This document shows, piece by piece, positions 63,928 to 64,000 of a DNA stretch of 64,000 bases. The notes under the pieces were generated by a model. It had not been told where the DNA came from. It saw only the letters and a program-made list of their open reading frames with translations, and searched no databases. Every line of letters starts with the position of its first letter. Positions within the stretch are counted from its first letter, which is position 1. The position numbers were made by a program, and so were the translations under genes. This stretch comes from a bacterium HR33. Its GTDB lineage: Bacteria > Gemmatimonadota > Gemmatimonadetes > Gemmatimonadales > GWC2-71-9. The stretch covers positions 75,111 through 139,110 of the forward strand of contig BEIJ01000005.1 in assembly GCA_002923375.1 (NCBI GenBank), read 5' to 3'.

Positions 63928-64000
63928 GGAACGAACCTTATCAACCAGCCTCCTGTAACACCAAGTACTCCCGCCGCACCTGGGCCGGTGAGCGATAACC
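63902..64000 (-). mobile_element. IS3-family insertion sequence, right end
   Basis: The outer end reads TGGACCGCC... to ...CTGGACA (63902-63926) on the plus strand, starting with TG as IS3-family termini do and rich in the GGGG/CCGG type sequence of the IS407/IS51 groups. Inside it, 14 bases further, the transposase stops. The rest of the element continues beyond the right edge. Confidence 0.7.
63941..64000 (-). CDS. IS3-family transposase OrfB, C-terminal 19 residues
   Basis: The frame running in from the right edge reads GYRSPAQVRREYLVLQEAG and stops with TGA at 63943-63941. The 'LGYRSPxEYR' ending is characteristic of the rve integrase domain of IS3-family transposases. Too short for a subgroup assignment. 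Confidence 0.7.
   Translation of the reverse strand, partial: GYRSPAQVRREYLVLQEAG

Noticed and set aside
63927-64000. CotH-like frame extended to the right edge as one longer gene
   Set aside because: The frame stays open, but this stretch is the transposase end and IS terminus in another frame, so the extension is not native.

Overview
The window looks like chromosomal DNA from a GC-rich (roughly 60-65% by eye) Gram-negative heterotroph. The outer-membrane genes (TolC-like channel, porin-like barrel, SurA-type chaperones, GT9 heptosyltransferase, FtsEX-EnvC) show a double membrane. The many secreted hydrolases (M14, M28, two M20, a ten-Asp-box propeller protein, a PQQ propeller enzyme, a three-domain RidA protein, a DUF4384 protein) fit Gemmatimonadota or a close relative. 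That assignment is an inference; there is no rRNA here to confirm it.

Layout. 1-3856 (minus): malic enzyme (MaeB type) followed after 14 bases by ATP-dependent PEP carboxykinase, cut by the left edge. 3921-7503 (minus): a zinc/manganese-type uptake cluster (permease, binding protein, outer-membrane barrel, small His/Cys secreted protein) without its ATPase. 7545-9613 (minus): alkaline phosphatase and endonuclease IV. 9787-16891 (plus): a TetR/CecR-like regulator with a perfect operator at its own start codon, then TolC, HlyD, two ABC ATPases and two ABC-2 permeases, a YbhGFSR-like exporter. 16898-25787 (minus): nine genes, lepA to envC, every junction a 4-base stop/start overlap, joining translation, glycosyl transfer, sugar kinases, a STAS/HATPase pair and FtsEX-EnvC. 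25867-31194: secreted peptidases, a DUF4384 protein and DUF58. 31208-41175 (plus): BatA-like protein, mfd, two parvulin-type isomerases, pdxA and a rhodanese-metallo-hydrolase fusion. 41188-46867: triple RidA protein, CNNM/CorC protein, CDF metal exporter, a very acidic small protein, tRNA-Ile(GAT) with a terminator, and a DUF4173 membrane protein behind a promoter whose spacer is a palindrome. 46863-47210: a decayed outer-membrane barrel gene. 47257-52508 (minus): PQQ propeller enzyme and Asp-box protein. 52615-53861 (plus): a TPP riboswitch in front of a zinc-dependent dehydrogenase. 53939-58551 (minus): two paralogous M20 amidohydrolases and an MSOX-like flavoenzyme. 58564-64000 (minus): small coiled-coil protein, a CYTH-Nudix-PPK1 fusion, DUF4956, a CotH-like protein truncated by an IS3-family element, and the element's right end.

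The most striking system is the right-hand polyphosphate locus. A PPK1 carries an N-terminal CYTH-like domain and a Nudix-like domain in which the catalytic acidic residues are replaced by arginines. It is translationally coupled to DUF4956 and CotH-like genes, which I recall as usual partners of VTC-type polyphosphate polymerases. The second is the TPP aptamer controlling a zinc alcohol-dehydrogenase-type gene rather than a recognisable thiamin gene. The third is the nine-gene overlapping chain that places a STAS/HATPase regulatory pair directly upstream of FtsEX-EnvC.
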